Source: Hyphomicrobium facile (lineage in GTDB: Bacteria > Pseudomonadota > Alphaproteobacteria > Rhizobiales > Hyphomicrobiaceae). From it: DNA of 64,000 nt. Location: the NCBI RefSeq assembly GCF_900116175.1, contig NZ_FPCH01000001.1, positions 1,304,501-1,368,500 of the forward strand, read 5' to 3'. The number at the start of each line of letters is the position of its first letter. Positions within the stretch are counted from its first letter, which is position 1. A model generated the notes under the pieces. It saw only the letters and a list, made by a program, of their open reading frames with translations, did not search any database and was not told the origin of the DNA. Both the position numbers and the translations under genes were made by a program. Below are positions 26,544-35,832 of this stretch, in pieces.

Positions 26544-27197
26544 ATGAAAACTTTCCTCAGCATCGGAGCCGGTCCAGGCATGGGCTTCGCAACAGCCGAA
26601 CGGTTCGCCAAGGAGGGATTTCGGGTTGTCTTGAGCGGCAGGAACAAGGCCAAGGCGGAAGAGCTTGCAACCCAGCTGAAAGCCAACGGCTATGACGCCG
26701 ATGCTCGCTCGGTAGATGCAAGCGATCCGGCGAGCGTTGTCTCTCTGATTGCGCAGATGGAGAAGGAATTTGGCGCGATCGATGTTCTTCACTACAACGC
26801 CGCTTCCATGCGCAAGGCGACGATCGCCGAACAGCCGCTCGACTCGTTCAATAGCGATTTGGCCGTGAACGTTGGAGGAGCGCTCGTTGCGGCTCAAGCT
26901 GTTGCGGCGAAAATGGGCGAGCGGGGTTCAGGATCAATTCTCCTGACCGGCGGCGGCTTTGCGCTGGAGCCGAGCCCCGAATATCTGTCGCTCAGCATCG
27001 GCAAAGCAGGGATTCGCGCGCTGGCGCTCGGGTTGTTCGAGAACTTGAAGGCGAAGGGCGTCCACGTTGCAACCGTCACCGTTGCAGCATTCGTCAATCC
27101 GGGATCGAAGGACGCGCAGGCCGTGGCGGAAGAGTTCTGGAAGCTTCACAGCCAGCCAAAAGGGGCGTGGACAGTGGAGGCAATATACAAGGGTTGA
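26544..27197 (+). CDS. Short-chain dehydrogenase/reductase-like protein lacking the YxxxK motif
   Basis: 217 residues. ATG 26544 follows CAGGAG; a longer upstream open frame exists only because it runs antisense through the LysR gene. The Rossmann glycine motif GAGPGMG (residues 8-14) and the SGRNKAKAEEL dinucleotide-binding region are present. Where the catalytic YxxxK is expected the sequence is PEYLSLSIGKAG, so Lys is kept but Tyr is not four residues before it. It may be a catalytically altered SDR. Likely regulated by the divergent LysR. Confidence 0.85.
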   Translation: MKTFLSIGAGPGMGFATAERFAKEGFRVVLSGRNKAKAEELATQLKANGYDADARSVDASDPASVVSLIAQMEKEFGAIDVLHYNAASMRKATIAEQPLDSFNSDLAVNVGGALVAAQAVAAKMGERGSGSILLTGGGFALEPSPEYLSLSIGKAGIRALALGLFENLKAKGVHVATVTVAAFVNPGSKDAQAVAEEFWKLHSQPKGAWTVEAIYKG

Positions 27198-27417
27198 TCG
27201 ATGATCTGACCCACAAATTTCATCCTCGTGCCGGTGGTGACGTCATGTCTGCCATACAAATTTCGGAACCTAGCGCGACGGAATGTTAAACCCCTTCGGC
27301 CTTTTCTTCGATGACTTTCGGCATTTCGGGATATATGACGCGCTCGGACGTGAACCGAGGCCCCGTGAGCCCGTTGTTCTGTCCATCTCCCGAAATGCAG
27401 GCGCGAAAGAAAAATAA

Positions 27418-28770
<1,353 letters not shown>

Positions 28771-28807
28771 GGCCAGCGCTGAAGGCGGATGCAACACACT
28801 ATAGATC

Positions 28808-28834
28808 GCTCCGGGCGCTTTGTGCGTCCGGAGC
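28808..28834 (+). terminator. Stem-loop downstream of gdhA
   Basis: GCTCCGG pairs with CCGGAGC around a 13-nt loop containing further GCG/CGC pairing, 37 bases after the gdhA stop. No U tract. Probable transcription end. Confidence 0.5.
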
Positions 28835-29050
28835 TGCGAAGGCTTCCCCGATGCCGTTCGGGTCATGAATCGACGCGCAATCGCTGCCGATACTGAGCAC
28901 CTAGAATTTAATCTAATTCGTTCGTCTCATTCTTTGAAACTGGCAATCACAATCCGACAACGCTAATGCGCGACGTCCGTTCGCGGCATCTAGTTGGAAG
29001 ACGTGCGCCCAGGCATTTGAGGCGCACTCATCTAGGTAGGAGAGTTCCAT

Positions 29051-29308
29051 ATGGGAAAATCCCTCATCGTTTGGTTCTTGGTCGTGCTGTCCTGCACTGC
29101 CGGCGCGGTGGTGCGGGCGGAAGCGCAGACACCGTTGGGTGAAGTCGAGTGCGCTGACGTCTGGAAGAAAGCCGGCGGGCATGACCTTAGCCCGGACCAG
29201 GCGAAGCCGTTCATCAAGGACTTCGTGCAGCTCGACACCGACAAAAACGGCGCGATCAATTGGGAGGAGTTCAAGGCTGGGTGCGCGAACGGCTTGGTGC
29301 ACAAATAA
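29051..29308 (+). CDS. Periplasmic single EF-hand protein
   Basis: 85 residues. A signal peptide ending near RAEAQ is followed by about 60 residues carrying one canonical EF-hand loop, DTDKNGAINWEE (about residues 62-73), with acidic ligands at positions 1, 3, 5 (Asn) and 12. A degenerate helix-turn-helix (LSPDQAKPFIKDF) precedes it. Two Cys (VECADV, AGCANG) may form a disulfide. It binds calcium by family expectation; the loop lacks the Pro at position 2 seen in lanmodulin, so lanthanide selectivity is not suggested. GTAGGAGAG precedes the ATG. Confidence 0.8.
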   Translation: MGKSLIVWFLVVLSCTAGAVVRAEAQTPLGEVECADVWKKAGGHDLSPDQAKPFIKDFVQLDTDKNGAINWEEFKAGCANGLVHK

Positions 29309-29779
29309 CGTCGTAGGATGGCGTTAAGCGCTTTTGTCCGATCGGCGCGTGGAAAGCTCGCGTCGATCGTTTTTTATCTGGTTGCCTTAGATATACGCAT
29401 GGCGACGTCGTGCTGAGGGAAGGCGTCGCGTCTCGGTTCGCTTCACGTAATGCAGGCGGCGCATTCTGTGGTTCCCGCAGCGCATGAGACATTGATCTGC
29501 ATCAAATGGAAGGCATCGCTCATCGCTTCTCCTTAGCAATTGCCGAACTGAGTGCGAACCCGAGCATGCTCTTGCGGACGCCACTGTCGGCGCGACGTAA
29601 AAATGTGCGGAGCGCGCAGTTCCTGCGCAGATGCCGATCGTGAGTGACAGAGATCAATTTTTCCATATGCGAATGAATAATTCCATCATCCGTGGGTTAT
29701 AGAACCCGACGACGCGATTCGTTTTCTGTTCGCGGTGCATGGGGCCGATAGCGCCTGGGTTGGGATACAAGGCACAACG
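29309..29779. other. Regulatory stretch upstream of the globin-coupled chemoreceptor
   Basis: 471 bases with no credible gene (an open frame of 45 codons starts at 29506 but resembles nothing). It contains the FNR/FixK box listed separately. Confidence 0.4.
29492..29505. promoter_or_regulatory. Perfect FNR/FixK-type box
   Basis: TTGAT-CTGC-ATCAA matches the consensus TTGAT-N4-ATCAA of FNR/FixK/DNR regulators exactly. It lies 275 bases before the oxygen-sensor chemoreceptor start, farther than usual, so a transcript start between 29530 and 29560 would be required. Oxygen- or NO-dependent control is inferred. Confidence 0.6.
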
Positions 29780-31459
29780 ATGGAAAATGAAACGCGCAAC
29801 GCTACACTGAATGACCGCCTCGCCTTCATCGGGCTCGATAGCGATCAATGCGCGAGCATCCGCAGCATCAAAAACATTGTCGACGGAGAGCTTCCGGTTG
29901 CCCTGGATCAGTTCTATCGCACCATTCAAGAAACGCCCGAAACTCGCAAATTCTTCAAGAATTCTGCGCATATGAATGCCGCGAAGAGCGCGCAGATCGC
30001 CCATTGGGAGTCTATAACCGCGGCACGATTCGATGAGCAGTATTTCACCAATGTCCGGAGGGTCGGCGAGGCCCATGCGCGTATCGGCCTTGAACCGCGG
30101 TGGTACATCGGGGGCTATGCGATTGTCGTTCAGCACCTCATCAAATCCATTCTGAACGATACGTGGCAAAAGGGCTTCTCGTTCGGGCGCCAAAGGAAGG
30201 GACCTGAAGAAATCGGCCAATGCCTTGGAGCGTTGGTGAAGGCCATGATGCTGGATATGGATCTCTCGATTTCCGTTTACGTGGAAGCTGCGGAAGCCGC
30301 GCGATTGAAGCTCGAAAGGGAGATGGCACTCGAAGAAGAACGCAAGCGCGATGAGGAAGCGCAACGGGAAGCCGAGAGAAAAGCTCAAGAGGAAACGGCC
30401 AACAGCGAGCGCACGGCGGTCCTGACCGCCATGAGCACGGCGATTGCGAAGCTCGCCAAAAAAGATTTGACCTCACGGATGAAGCACGACCTTCCTGTCG
30501 CCTATCAGGGTGTGCAACGTGAGTTTGACTCCGCCGTGGAGCAGTTCGAAACCGCGCTCCAACACGTCGCGACAAGCGCCGATGCGATGGTGTCCGGCAC
30601 CAAGGAGATTTCCTCGGCGGCCGATGATCTGTCGCGGCGCACCGAGCAGCAGGCGGCAAGCCTCGAAGAAACCGCCGCTGCGCTGGCGGAGATCACCACG
30701 ACAGTGACGAAAACCGCGAGCGAATCCGCTCAAGCACGCGATGTGGCAGCGACGGCTAAAGGCGCTGCGGAAGCAAGCCGAAAAGTCGTTCGCGAGGCAG
30801 TGGACGCGATGGCCGATATCGAAAATTCCTCGAAGGAAATCGCGAAAATCATCGGCGTCATCGACGAAATTGCTTTTCAGACAAACCTGTTGGCTCTCAA
30901 CGCGGGCGTCGAGGCCGCGCGCGCTGGCGATGCTGGGCGGGGGTTCGCGGTCGTGGCGTCGGAAGTGCGGGCGCTGGCGCAACGCTCCGCAGAAGCGGCG
31001 AAGCAAATCAAGTCGCTGATCTCTCGCTCGAGCGAGCAAGTGGAGCACGGCGTACGCTTCGTTTCCGACAGCGGCGCGACGCTCGAACAAATCATTTCGC
31101 ACGTGACGAGCATCAACGAGATGATCTTGTCCATTGCCCACGCCGCCGAAGAACAGGCAACGGGCCTGGCGCAGGTCAACATCGCGATCAACGATCTCGA
31201 TCAGACCACGCAACAGAATGCCGCCATGGTGGAGGAGACGACAGCTGCCTGTCACAGTCTCGGCCAGGAGACCGGCCAGCTCTCGCGCCTCGTCAGCGAG
31301 TTCAAGCTCGGGGCAAGCGGCGTTGCGTCGCTTCGTAAGACCGCGGATCGCATGGCTTCGAAGATCACGCCGAGGCTGCTGCAATCGTCCGGCAAAAAGA
31401 GCGGGTCGTCCTTGCGGGCTGCCTCCGCTCAGGAAAAGCCAGAGTGGGAAGAATTCTGA
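29780..31459 (+). CDS. Soluble globin-coupled methyl-accepting chemotaxis protein
   Basis: Aerotaxis-type receptor, like HemAT. From ATG 29780 (559 residues) the N-terminal 170 residues form a sensor globin; the proximal heme His is in [19 protein letters not shown] charged coiled coil (about 180-215) joins it to a HAMP-like segment and a methyl-accepting domain with the hairpin tip [22 protein letters not shown]. No membrane helix is present. The last five residues, EWEEF, match the C-terminal pentapeptide that tethers CheR/CheB. An in-frame start at 29735 is possible but less likely. No che genes nearby. Confidence 0.92.
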   Translation: MENETRNATLNDRLAFIGLDSDQCASIRSIKNIVDGELPVALDQFYRTIQETPETRKFFKNSAHMNAAKSAQIAHWESITAARFDEQYFTNVRRVGEAHARIGLEPRWYIGGYAIVVQHLIKSILNDTWQKGFSFGRQRKGPEEIGQCLGALVKAMMLDMDLSISVYVEAAEAARLKLEREMALEEERKRDEEAQREAERKAQEETANSERTAVLTAMSTAIAKLAKKDLTSRMKHDLPVAYQGVQREFDSAVEQFETALQHVATSADAMVSGTKEISSAADDLSRRTEQQAASLEETAAALAEITTTVTKTASESAQARDVAATAKGAAEASRKVVREAVDAMADIENSSKEIAKIIGVIDEIAFQTNLLALNAGVEAARAGDAGRGFAVVASEVRALAQRSAEAAKQIKSLISRSSEQVEHGVRFVSDSGATLEQIISHVTSINEMILSIAHAAEEQATGLAQVNIAINDLDQTTQQNAAMVEETTAACHSLGQETGQLSRLVSEFKLGASGVASLRKTADRMASKITPRLLQSSGKKSGSSLRAASAQEKPEWEEF

Positions 31460-31550
31460 GAACGATGCACGCAGGTCTGCGTCATTGGTTTCAGCCAGTT
31501 GCGTGACCTCTGTCGGACGATCTCTTCCTAATCGCGAAGTTCTCGTCGGG

Positions 31551-31571
31551 GGCCGGGCATCGTGCCCGGCC
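31551..31571 (+). terminator. Strong GC stem-loop after the chemoreceptor gene
   Basis: GGCCGGGCA and TGCCCGGCC form a perfect 9-bp stem with the 3-nt loop TCG, 92 bases past the stop. No U tract, so termination is likely but unproven. Confidence 0.5.
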
Positions 31572-31710
31572 GATGCGGGCACCGTGCTCTGGCGCCTCCC
31601 ATATGCTTAGGCAATTTTCCTTCGAGGGTCATCGGTAGGTATCGGGCGTGCCGGCGTGAGTTGGCATTCCTCAATGACGCCTTCGACCGACAATCGGACG
31701 CTTTGGTGGG

Positions 31711-31742
31711 ATATACGATATAGTTCGCATGCTATATCGATA
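31711..31742. promoter_or_regulatory. Inverted-repeat operator candidate upstream of the aldoxime dehydratase
   Basis: GATATAG (31717-31723) and CTATATC (31732-31738) are a perfect inverted repeat with the 8-nt spacer TTCGCATG. The symmetry extends outward (ATAT-a-CGATATAG against ATATCGATATAG) with one extra base. It lies about 40 bases before the start codon, in an otherwise GC-rich context, as expected for a repressor or activator site. No regulator gene is adjacent. Confidence 0.55.
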
Positions 31743-31776
31743 TCTGCGTTACCATAAAAAAAGCCGGGAGGAAAAA

Positions 31777-32829
31777 ATGCCTTTAGACTCTTCGATTCCG
31801 AGCCATCTGAGATGTCCGCGCACGCGAACGCGCCGGGTCAGCGACAGCTGGAATCCCCCAGTCCCGATGTATTCGGCGCGCGGTGAGGAATCCGTTCAGA
31901 ACCTCGTCATGGCTTACCTCGGCGTGCAGTCCAAAGGCGACGAGATGAAAGGGCGCGCGTGCGCGGCGTTTCAGAATATCCTGCAGAGCTTCAAACAACC
32001 TGACGGGCCGGGCCGGCACGATCTCGTTCAGTTCGTCGATGCTGAGGGCTATCTGAATTTGATCGCCGTCGCATATTGGATCGACCCGACGACCTACGAT
32101 AAGTGGAACGAGAGCCCGGCCATCTCACATTGGTGGGCTTCCGAAGATCGTCTCAAGGAAGGTGTCGGCTATTTTCGCGAAGTGCTCCGCCCGCGCATGG
32201 AGCAGTTCGAGACCATCTTCACGCATGAGCACGGGCCGCTCGAAGGCGTCAGCATTTTGCTGGGTGGGATGAGCGAACCTATCATCGAGCACGGTTATTG
32301 GGGATCGATGCGCGATCGTTTGCCGTTGTCGCAGACCGATACCTTGGACCCCTCGGGCACCCTCACTTTGAAGGAAGGAACGCCGGCTCTCGGCGGCCGT
32401 GTCATCGTGGGCGGGCATCAGAACGTGGCGCTCATCCGCTCGGGCGAGGATTGGAGTTTGACGGAAGGCGAAGAGCGGCGCACTTGGTTCGAAGACATCG
32501 AGCCCGTGCTTCACGAAGGTATGAATTACCTGCGCGACGACGGCCTCGAATCCGGCTGCTATTGCAACCGCTATCTCCATCACATGGACGAGAACGGCAA
32601 TCTCTTGGAGAAGGGCTTTGGATACAGCCTTTGGCGTTCAATCACCAATCTCGAGCAGTGGGCGGAATCGCACCATACCCATCTGCAGATATTTGTGACG
32701 TTCAACCGCCTCGCCAAGAAATTCAAGAACCTCACGCTCTATCACGAGGTCTCGGTATTCGACGCGGCAAACCAGTATTACGAATACATCAACTGCCATC
32801 CGAAGACCGGATTGTTGCGCGCCGTATGA
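31777..32829 (+). CDS. Heme-containing aldoxime dehydratase (Oxd family)
   Basis: Aldoxime dehydratases convert R-CH=NOH to nitriles using ferrous heme b. The start ATG 31777 is fixed by GGGAGG at 31766-31771 and gives 350 residues, near the family length of about 352. Conserved features: EHGYWGSMRDRLP (candidate Arg 179/181), RSGEDWS (S222), ESHHTHLQIF (H302, expected proximal heme ligand) and LTLYHEVSVFDA (H323, expected distal His). Residue equivalences are from memory of the family, not an alignment. No nitrilase or nitrile hydratase gene is adjacent, which is unusual for this pathway. Monocistronic. Confidence 0.85.
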   Translation: MPLDSSIPSHLRCPRTRTRRVSDSWNPPVPMYSARGEESVQNLVMAYLGVQSKGDEMKGRACAAFQNILQSFKQPDGPGRHDLVQFVDAEGYLNLIAVAYWIDPTTYDKWNESPAISHWWASEDRLKEGVGYFREVLRPRMEQFETIFTHEHGPLEGVSILLGGMSEPIIEHGYWGSMRDRLPLSQTDTLDPSGTLTLKEGTPALGGRVIVGGHQNVALIRSGEDWSLTEGEERRTWFEDIEPVLHEGMNYLRDDGLESGCYCNRYLHHMDENGNLLEKGFGYSLWRSITNLEQWAESHHTHLQIFVTFNRLAKKFKNLTLYHEVSVFDAANQYYEYINCHPKTGLLRAV

Positions 32830-32898
32830 CGGCTGGGCCGGTGGCTCTGGAAAGCGTCACCGGCCTCGACCTGTGGGGGAGTTGAATTCGAAAGATAC

Positions 32899-33477
32899 TC
32901 AGCGATAGGGCGCAACCTGGGAGGGTTGGCGCAACGACGTTTCAGCAGGCTTAAGCTGAACATTCGCTCCACTCAGGCGTCGATAGAGGTCGCGCCGTTT
33001 GGCAATCGGCCACCAATCGTACAAGAAAATTTCGAGTGGCTTCCAGTTCGCAACCCAGCCGAGGATGTACAGATTTTCCCTTAGGTAAATGCTGATGTTG
33101 CCTGTTCCGAGAGCCCTCGGAATGACCTGCGCACCAAGAATACAAAGTGCGAGCACCGCCGCGCCGATCAGCGCTGACTTCCGGCCAATACTAAAAAGTT
33201 GCTTGAGTTCGCGAGCAGTCACTCCAGCTCGATATTCAAAGTACCGGTGAAATGATTCATTGAGTTCCTTCGCATGCTCGCTTCTGAGCTCGCTTGCGGG
33301 TACGTGGATGACGATCCGGATTGGCTTGTCGTGGGGAAGCTCACGAGCCCAACTCACGATGTATTCTTCTGCATGACGATCGAGGTCCCGCTCGCGAAAA
33401 GGGAACGGGTCAAGTGAATCGAAAAGCTGCGAGATTTTATCAACCCGGATTTCGATGCTCTCGTCTTGATCGCCCAT
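32899..33477 (-). CDS. Hypothetical membrane protein
   Basis: 192 residues, no family recognised with confidence. The N-terminal 95 residues are soluble and charged (IEIRVDKISQLFDSLDPFPFRERDLDR, then IRIVIHVPASE). Two hydrophobic segments follow (about 102-120, ALIGAAVLALCILGAQVI, and about 133-150, LYILGWVANWKPLEIFLYDWW), then a polar tail. Probably an inner-membrane protein with a cytosolic N-domain. Convergent with the aldoxime dehydratase gene. Confidence 0.6.
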   Translation of the reverse strand: MGDQDESIEIRVDKISQLFDSLDPFPFRERDLDRHAEEYIVSWARELPHDKPIRIVIHVPASELRSEHAKELNESFHRYFEYRAGVTARELKQLFSIGRKSALIGAAVLALCILGAQVIPRALGTGNISIYLRENLYILGWVANWKPLEIFLYDWWPIAKRRDLYRRLSGANVQLKPAETSLRQPSQVAPYR

Positions 33478-34008
33478 GATGGCACGTCTCTCTGTTCGAA
33501 TAGGACCCGCGTGCGATCGATTGAAGCTTTTTGCTACAACTTTCCGGCTGCGACGCGGATAGCGGTCCTTGCTCCGAATTTTGTCGATGGAGGCGAGGCG
33601 AAAAATATTCGAGCATCATTGCAAGATGCTGCTGCCTGGCCTTTGAGCGTTCTCTCGTTAGTCCTGAAGCTGCTTCAGTTCGGCGGACCTTGGCATTGCA
33701 TCAAAGAGCCAGCGAGACGTTCGCTTCATTTCTTAAATAATGAAGATTAGATGCTTGAGCCGCGAGGGTGTCAAGACAGCGGTTCATCAACCGGGATATC
33801 GAGGACCGCGGCAACACACCTGATATCGTCGATACGACGATGCTCGCGCGCGGCAAGAAGAAATGCGATTGGTACGAATGCCGAATTAGTGCGATGCCTC
33901 CGACGGTGTTTTCGGAGGCAAAATAGTAGACACGTTGATCCAACTGGCCCTGCTTCCTGCAAGATGCGGCGTCGCCCCCGCACGCCGCATAACAGCTTGC
34001 CGGGTTTG
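33478..34008. other. Non-coding stretch with a perfect hairpin
   Basis: 531 bases with no recognisable gene. ATGCGGCGT (33964-33972) and ACGCCGCAT (33982-33990) form a perfect 9-bp stem with a 9-nt loop just past the end of the leftward HAD gene, a probable terminator without a U tract. The left 300 bases are relatively AT-rich for this window. Confidence 0.45.
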
Positions 34009-34761
34009 CTACCCGGGCGCGACGGCATTGTGCGCGCTAACGACCGATCCAAATATATGGTCGATAATCCCGGAATCGTCTGGAAAAAGATACGTTGGAT
34101 TCAATTCATTTAATTCCGCATTCTTATTCAAGTTCTGGATATCGTCTGGAGACTCTATGACGTAAAAGCGATCATTCGCGGCTCTTAGTAGTGGAATATC
34201 CGCGAATGAATTGCCGAATGCCATGGATATCGAATAATCCGTTTTCAGAATTTCGATGGCGGCTTCCTTCTCCGATACGTTGCCGAAATTCCGCACGACG
34301 CGTTTCGTATGGATGCCTTGAACGTTCTGCTCGATTTGCAACGCCAGAACACGATCTGCGTAGATCCGCGGCGCAAATGCTTCGAGGACCTCGATTGGAC
34401 TTCCGCTGACCACGATGATGGTCATGCCCATCTCTGAGAGACGCGCGGTGGTGTCTTGGACAAATGAGAAAAGACCATTGTCCTGCTTGGCGAATTGGAT
34501 CGCAACCTCGCGCACATCGTCCGCCTTCTGTCCTTCCAAGGTCGCTGCATAGGCGTCGGCGATGTCATCGATCAAGCCGCCGTAGGAAATGCGCTCTGCG
34601 TGAAAATCTTCGAAAATGTCCGTTACGCGTTTTTGATGGATGGCCGGCAGGTTCAATTCGCGAGTGAGAAATGGCATCCAGTCGAGGAACATGTACCCTT
34701 TCCGCAGCGTGCCATCCCAATCGACAAGACATACGCGCGGTTTTTCGTCTTTGTATTCCAT
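34009..34761 (-). CDS. HAD superfamily phosphatase (phosphoserine phosphatase-like, HAD-IB)
   Basis: 250 residues. HAD motif I VDWDGT (D14, D16) is followed by a helical cap; motif II is VSGSP, and motif IV lies in AFGNSFADIPLL. This is the arrangement of HAD-IB phosphoserine/phosphocholine-type phosphatases. It faces away from the other HAD gene and borders the amine-phosphate cluster, so a phospho-metabolite substrate such as a phosphorylated amino-alcohol is possible but unproven. Confidence 0.8.
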   Translation of the reverse strand: MEYKDEKPRVCLVDWDGTLRKGYMFLDWMPFLTRELNLPAIHQKRVTDIFEDFHAERISYGGLIDDIADAYAATLEGQKADDVREVAIQFAKQDNGLFSFVQDTTARLSEMGMTIIVVSGSPIEVLEAFAPRIYADRVLALQIEQNVQGIHTKRVVRNFGNVSEKEAAIEILKTDYSISMAFGNSFADIPLLRAANDRFYVIESPDDIQNLNKNAELNELNPTYLFPDDSGIIDHIFGSVVSAHNAVAPG

Positions 34762-34871
34762 TTTTGGATCTTTCTCTCTTTGAGCGTGGGCGCAGTTGTC
34801 CGTTACGCGGCGAGCGTCGCGTCAATAAGAAGCGCCAATAAGATTTCAATGGTTTTGTTGATGTGGGCCAC

Positions 34872-34892
34872 TCGCTATATGCAAATTAGCGA
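34872..34892. promoter_or_regulatory. Inverted repeat between divergent HAD genes
   Basis: TCGCTA (34872-34877) and TAGCGA (34887-34892) with a 9-nt AT-rich spacer lie between the divergent HAD starts (34761 and 34945). Candidate operator shared by the two promoters; short arms mean chance is possible. Confidence 0.35.
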
Positions 34893-34944
34893 TTTATAAC
34901 GCCACGATCATTGAACCTCACGATAGGGCGCGGTGGAACAGTCG

Positions 34945-35673
34945 ATGAACCAGATCAAAGGTCTCCTTTTCGATAAAGACGGCACAATTCTGGATTTCTA
35001 CAAGACGTGGATTCCCATCAACCGGAGCACGGTGCTGGAGGCTGCGGGTGGAGACGTAGAGCTCGCCGCGAAGCTGCTCCGGGCAAGTGGTCATGATCCG
35101 GATACCGATATCGTCGCGCCAGGAGCCGTTCTGATTGGAGCTGATGTCGCCGAGCTCGCCGTATTTTTTGCCGATTTTCTGAAAGAACGGGCGCCGGCGA
35201 ATTTGGTCGAGATCATTGCGAAGAATTTTCGCGAAGGCGGCGCCAAGCACGCGACGTTGATCGACGGCGCGACCGAGGAAATCGCAAGGTTGGGTTCTTC
35301 GGGATACCGGTTAGGGCTCGCGACGAATGATACGTTCGATGGCCTGGAAGCGTCGCTCGGGCGCTTCGAGAACTTGCTCGACATGTTCGAATTTCGCGTC
35401 GGATGCGATAGCGGCCACGGTGCGAAGCCCGAGCCGGGAATGGGATTGGCGTTCGCTGAAATGACCGGCCTCCATCCGTCTGCCTGCGCGATAATCGGAG
35501 ATTCAACACACGATCTCGAGATGGGCCGACGCGCGGGCTTTGGGCTTTGTATCGGTGTTCTGACTGGTCCGTCCCGGCGCGTCGACCTTGAGCCGCATGC
35601 GGATATCGTGATCGATAGCATCCTCGATCTCACCAAGGTCCTCGGGGAACGCGGCGCGGGGACGCCTGCATGA
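34945..35673 (+). CDS. HAD family hydrolase, phosphoglycolate phosphatase-like
   Basis: 242 residues from ATG 34945, preceded by GGTGGA; a GTG four codons upstream overlaps that site and is less likely. Motif I FDKDGTILDF (D10, D12), motif II LATND, motif III Lys in GAKPEPGM, and motif IV IGDSTHDLEMGRRAG are all present, with a C1-type cap, as in Gph-like phosphatases. It precedes the class III PLP enzyme gene by 159 bases and may remove phosphate from a side product or intermediate of the same pathway (inference). Confidence 0.85.
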   Translation: MNQIKGLLFDKDGTILDFYKTWIPINRSTVLEAAGGDVELAAKLLRASGHDPDTDIVAPGAVLIGADVAELAVFFADFLKERAPANLVEIIAKNFREGGAKHATLIDGATEEIARLGSSGYRLGLATNDTFDGLEASLGRFENLLDMFEFRVGCDSGHGAKPEPGMGLAFAEMTGLHPSACAIIGDSTHDLEMGRRAGFGLCIGVLTGPSRRVDLEPHADIVIDSILDLTKVLGERGAGTPA

Positions 35674-35688
35674 GACGATCGCCCTCGT

Positions 35689-35720
35689 AAAAGTGTTGTA
35701 CTCGTCGCAGAAAATGTTGC
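35689..35720 (+). promoter_or_regulatory. Direct-repeat candidate DeoR operator ahead of the class III PLP enzyme gene
   Basis: AAAAGTGTTG (35689-35698) and AAAATGTTGC (35711-35720) start 22 bases apart, about two helical turns. The exact 10-mer AAAAGTGTTG recurs in the deoR-kinase intergenic region. The shared motif in both promoters suggests one regulator. Confidence 0.45.
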
Positions 35721-35742
35721 AATCTCCAAATTCATGACCGTG

Positions 35743-35768
35743 GCCGGTCCTAGGTAGCGGGGACCGGC
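35743..35768 (+). other. Stem-loop in the leader of the class III PLP enzyme gene
   Basis: GCCGGTCC and GGACCGGC form a perfect 8-bp stem with a 10-nt loop, 65 bases before the start codon. It may terminate read-through from the HAD gene or structure the leader. Confidence 0.4.
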
Positions 35769-35832
35769 TGTCGGGAGCGCCGCCCCGCGCCGGGAATATG
35801 ACCGGCGCAGGGGCGAAATTTTGGAGGATCGA

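Larger units (their letters stand above)
31460..31776. other. Intergenic region before the aldoxime dehydratase
   Basis: 317 bases with a strong stem-loop at its left end and a palindromic candidate operator at its right end (both listed). No gene seen. Confidence 0.4.

Noticed and set aside
29051-29308. Lanmodulin
   Set aside because: Only one canonical EF-hand and no Pro at loop position 2; length and layout differ.
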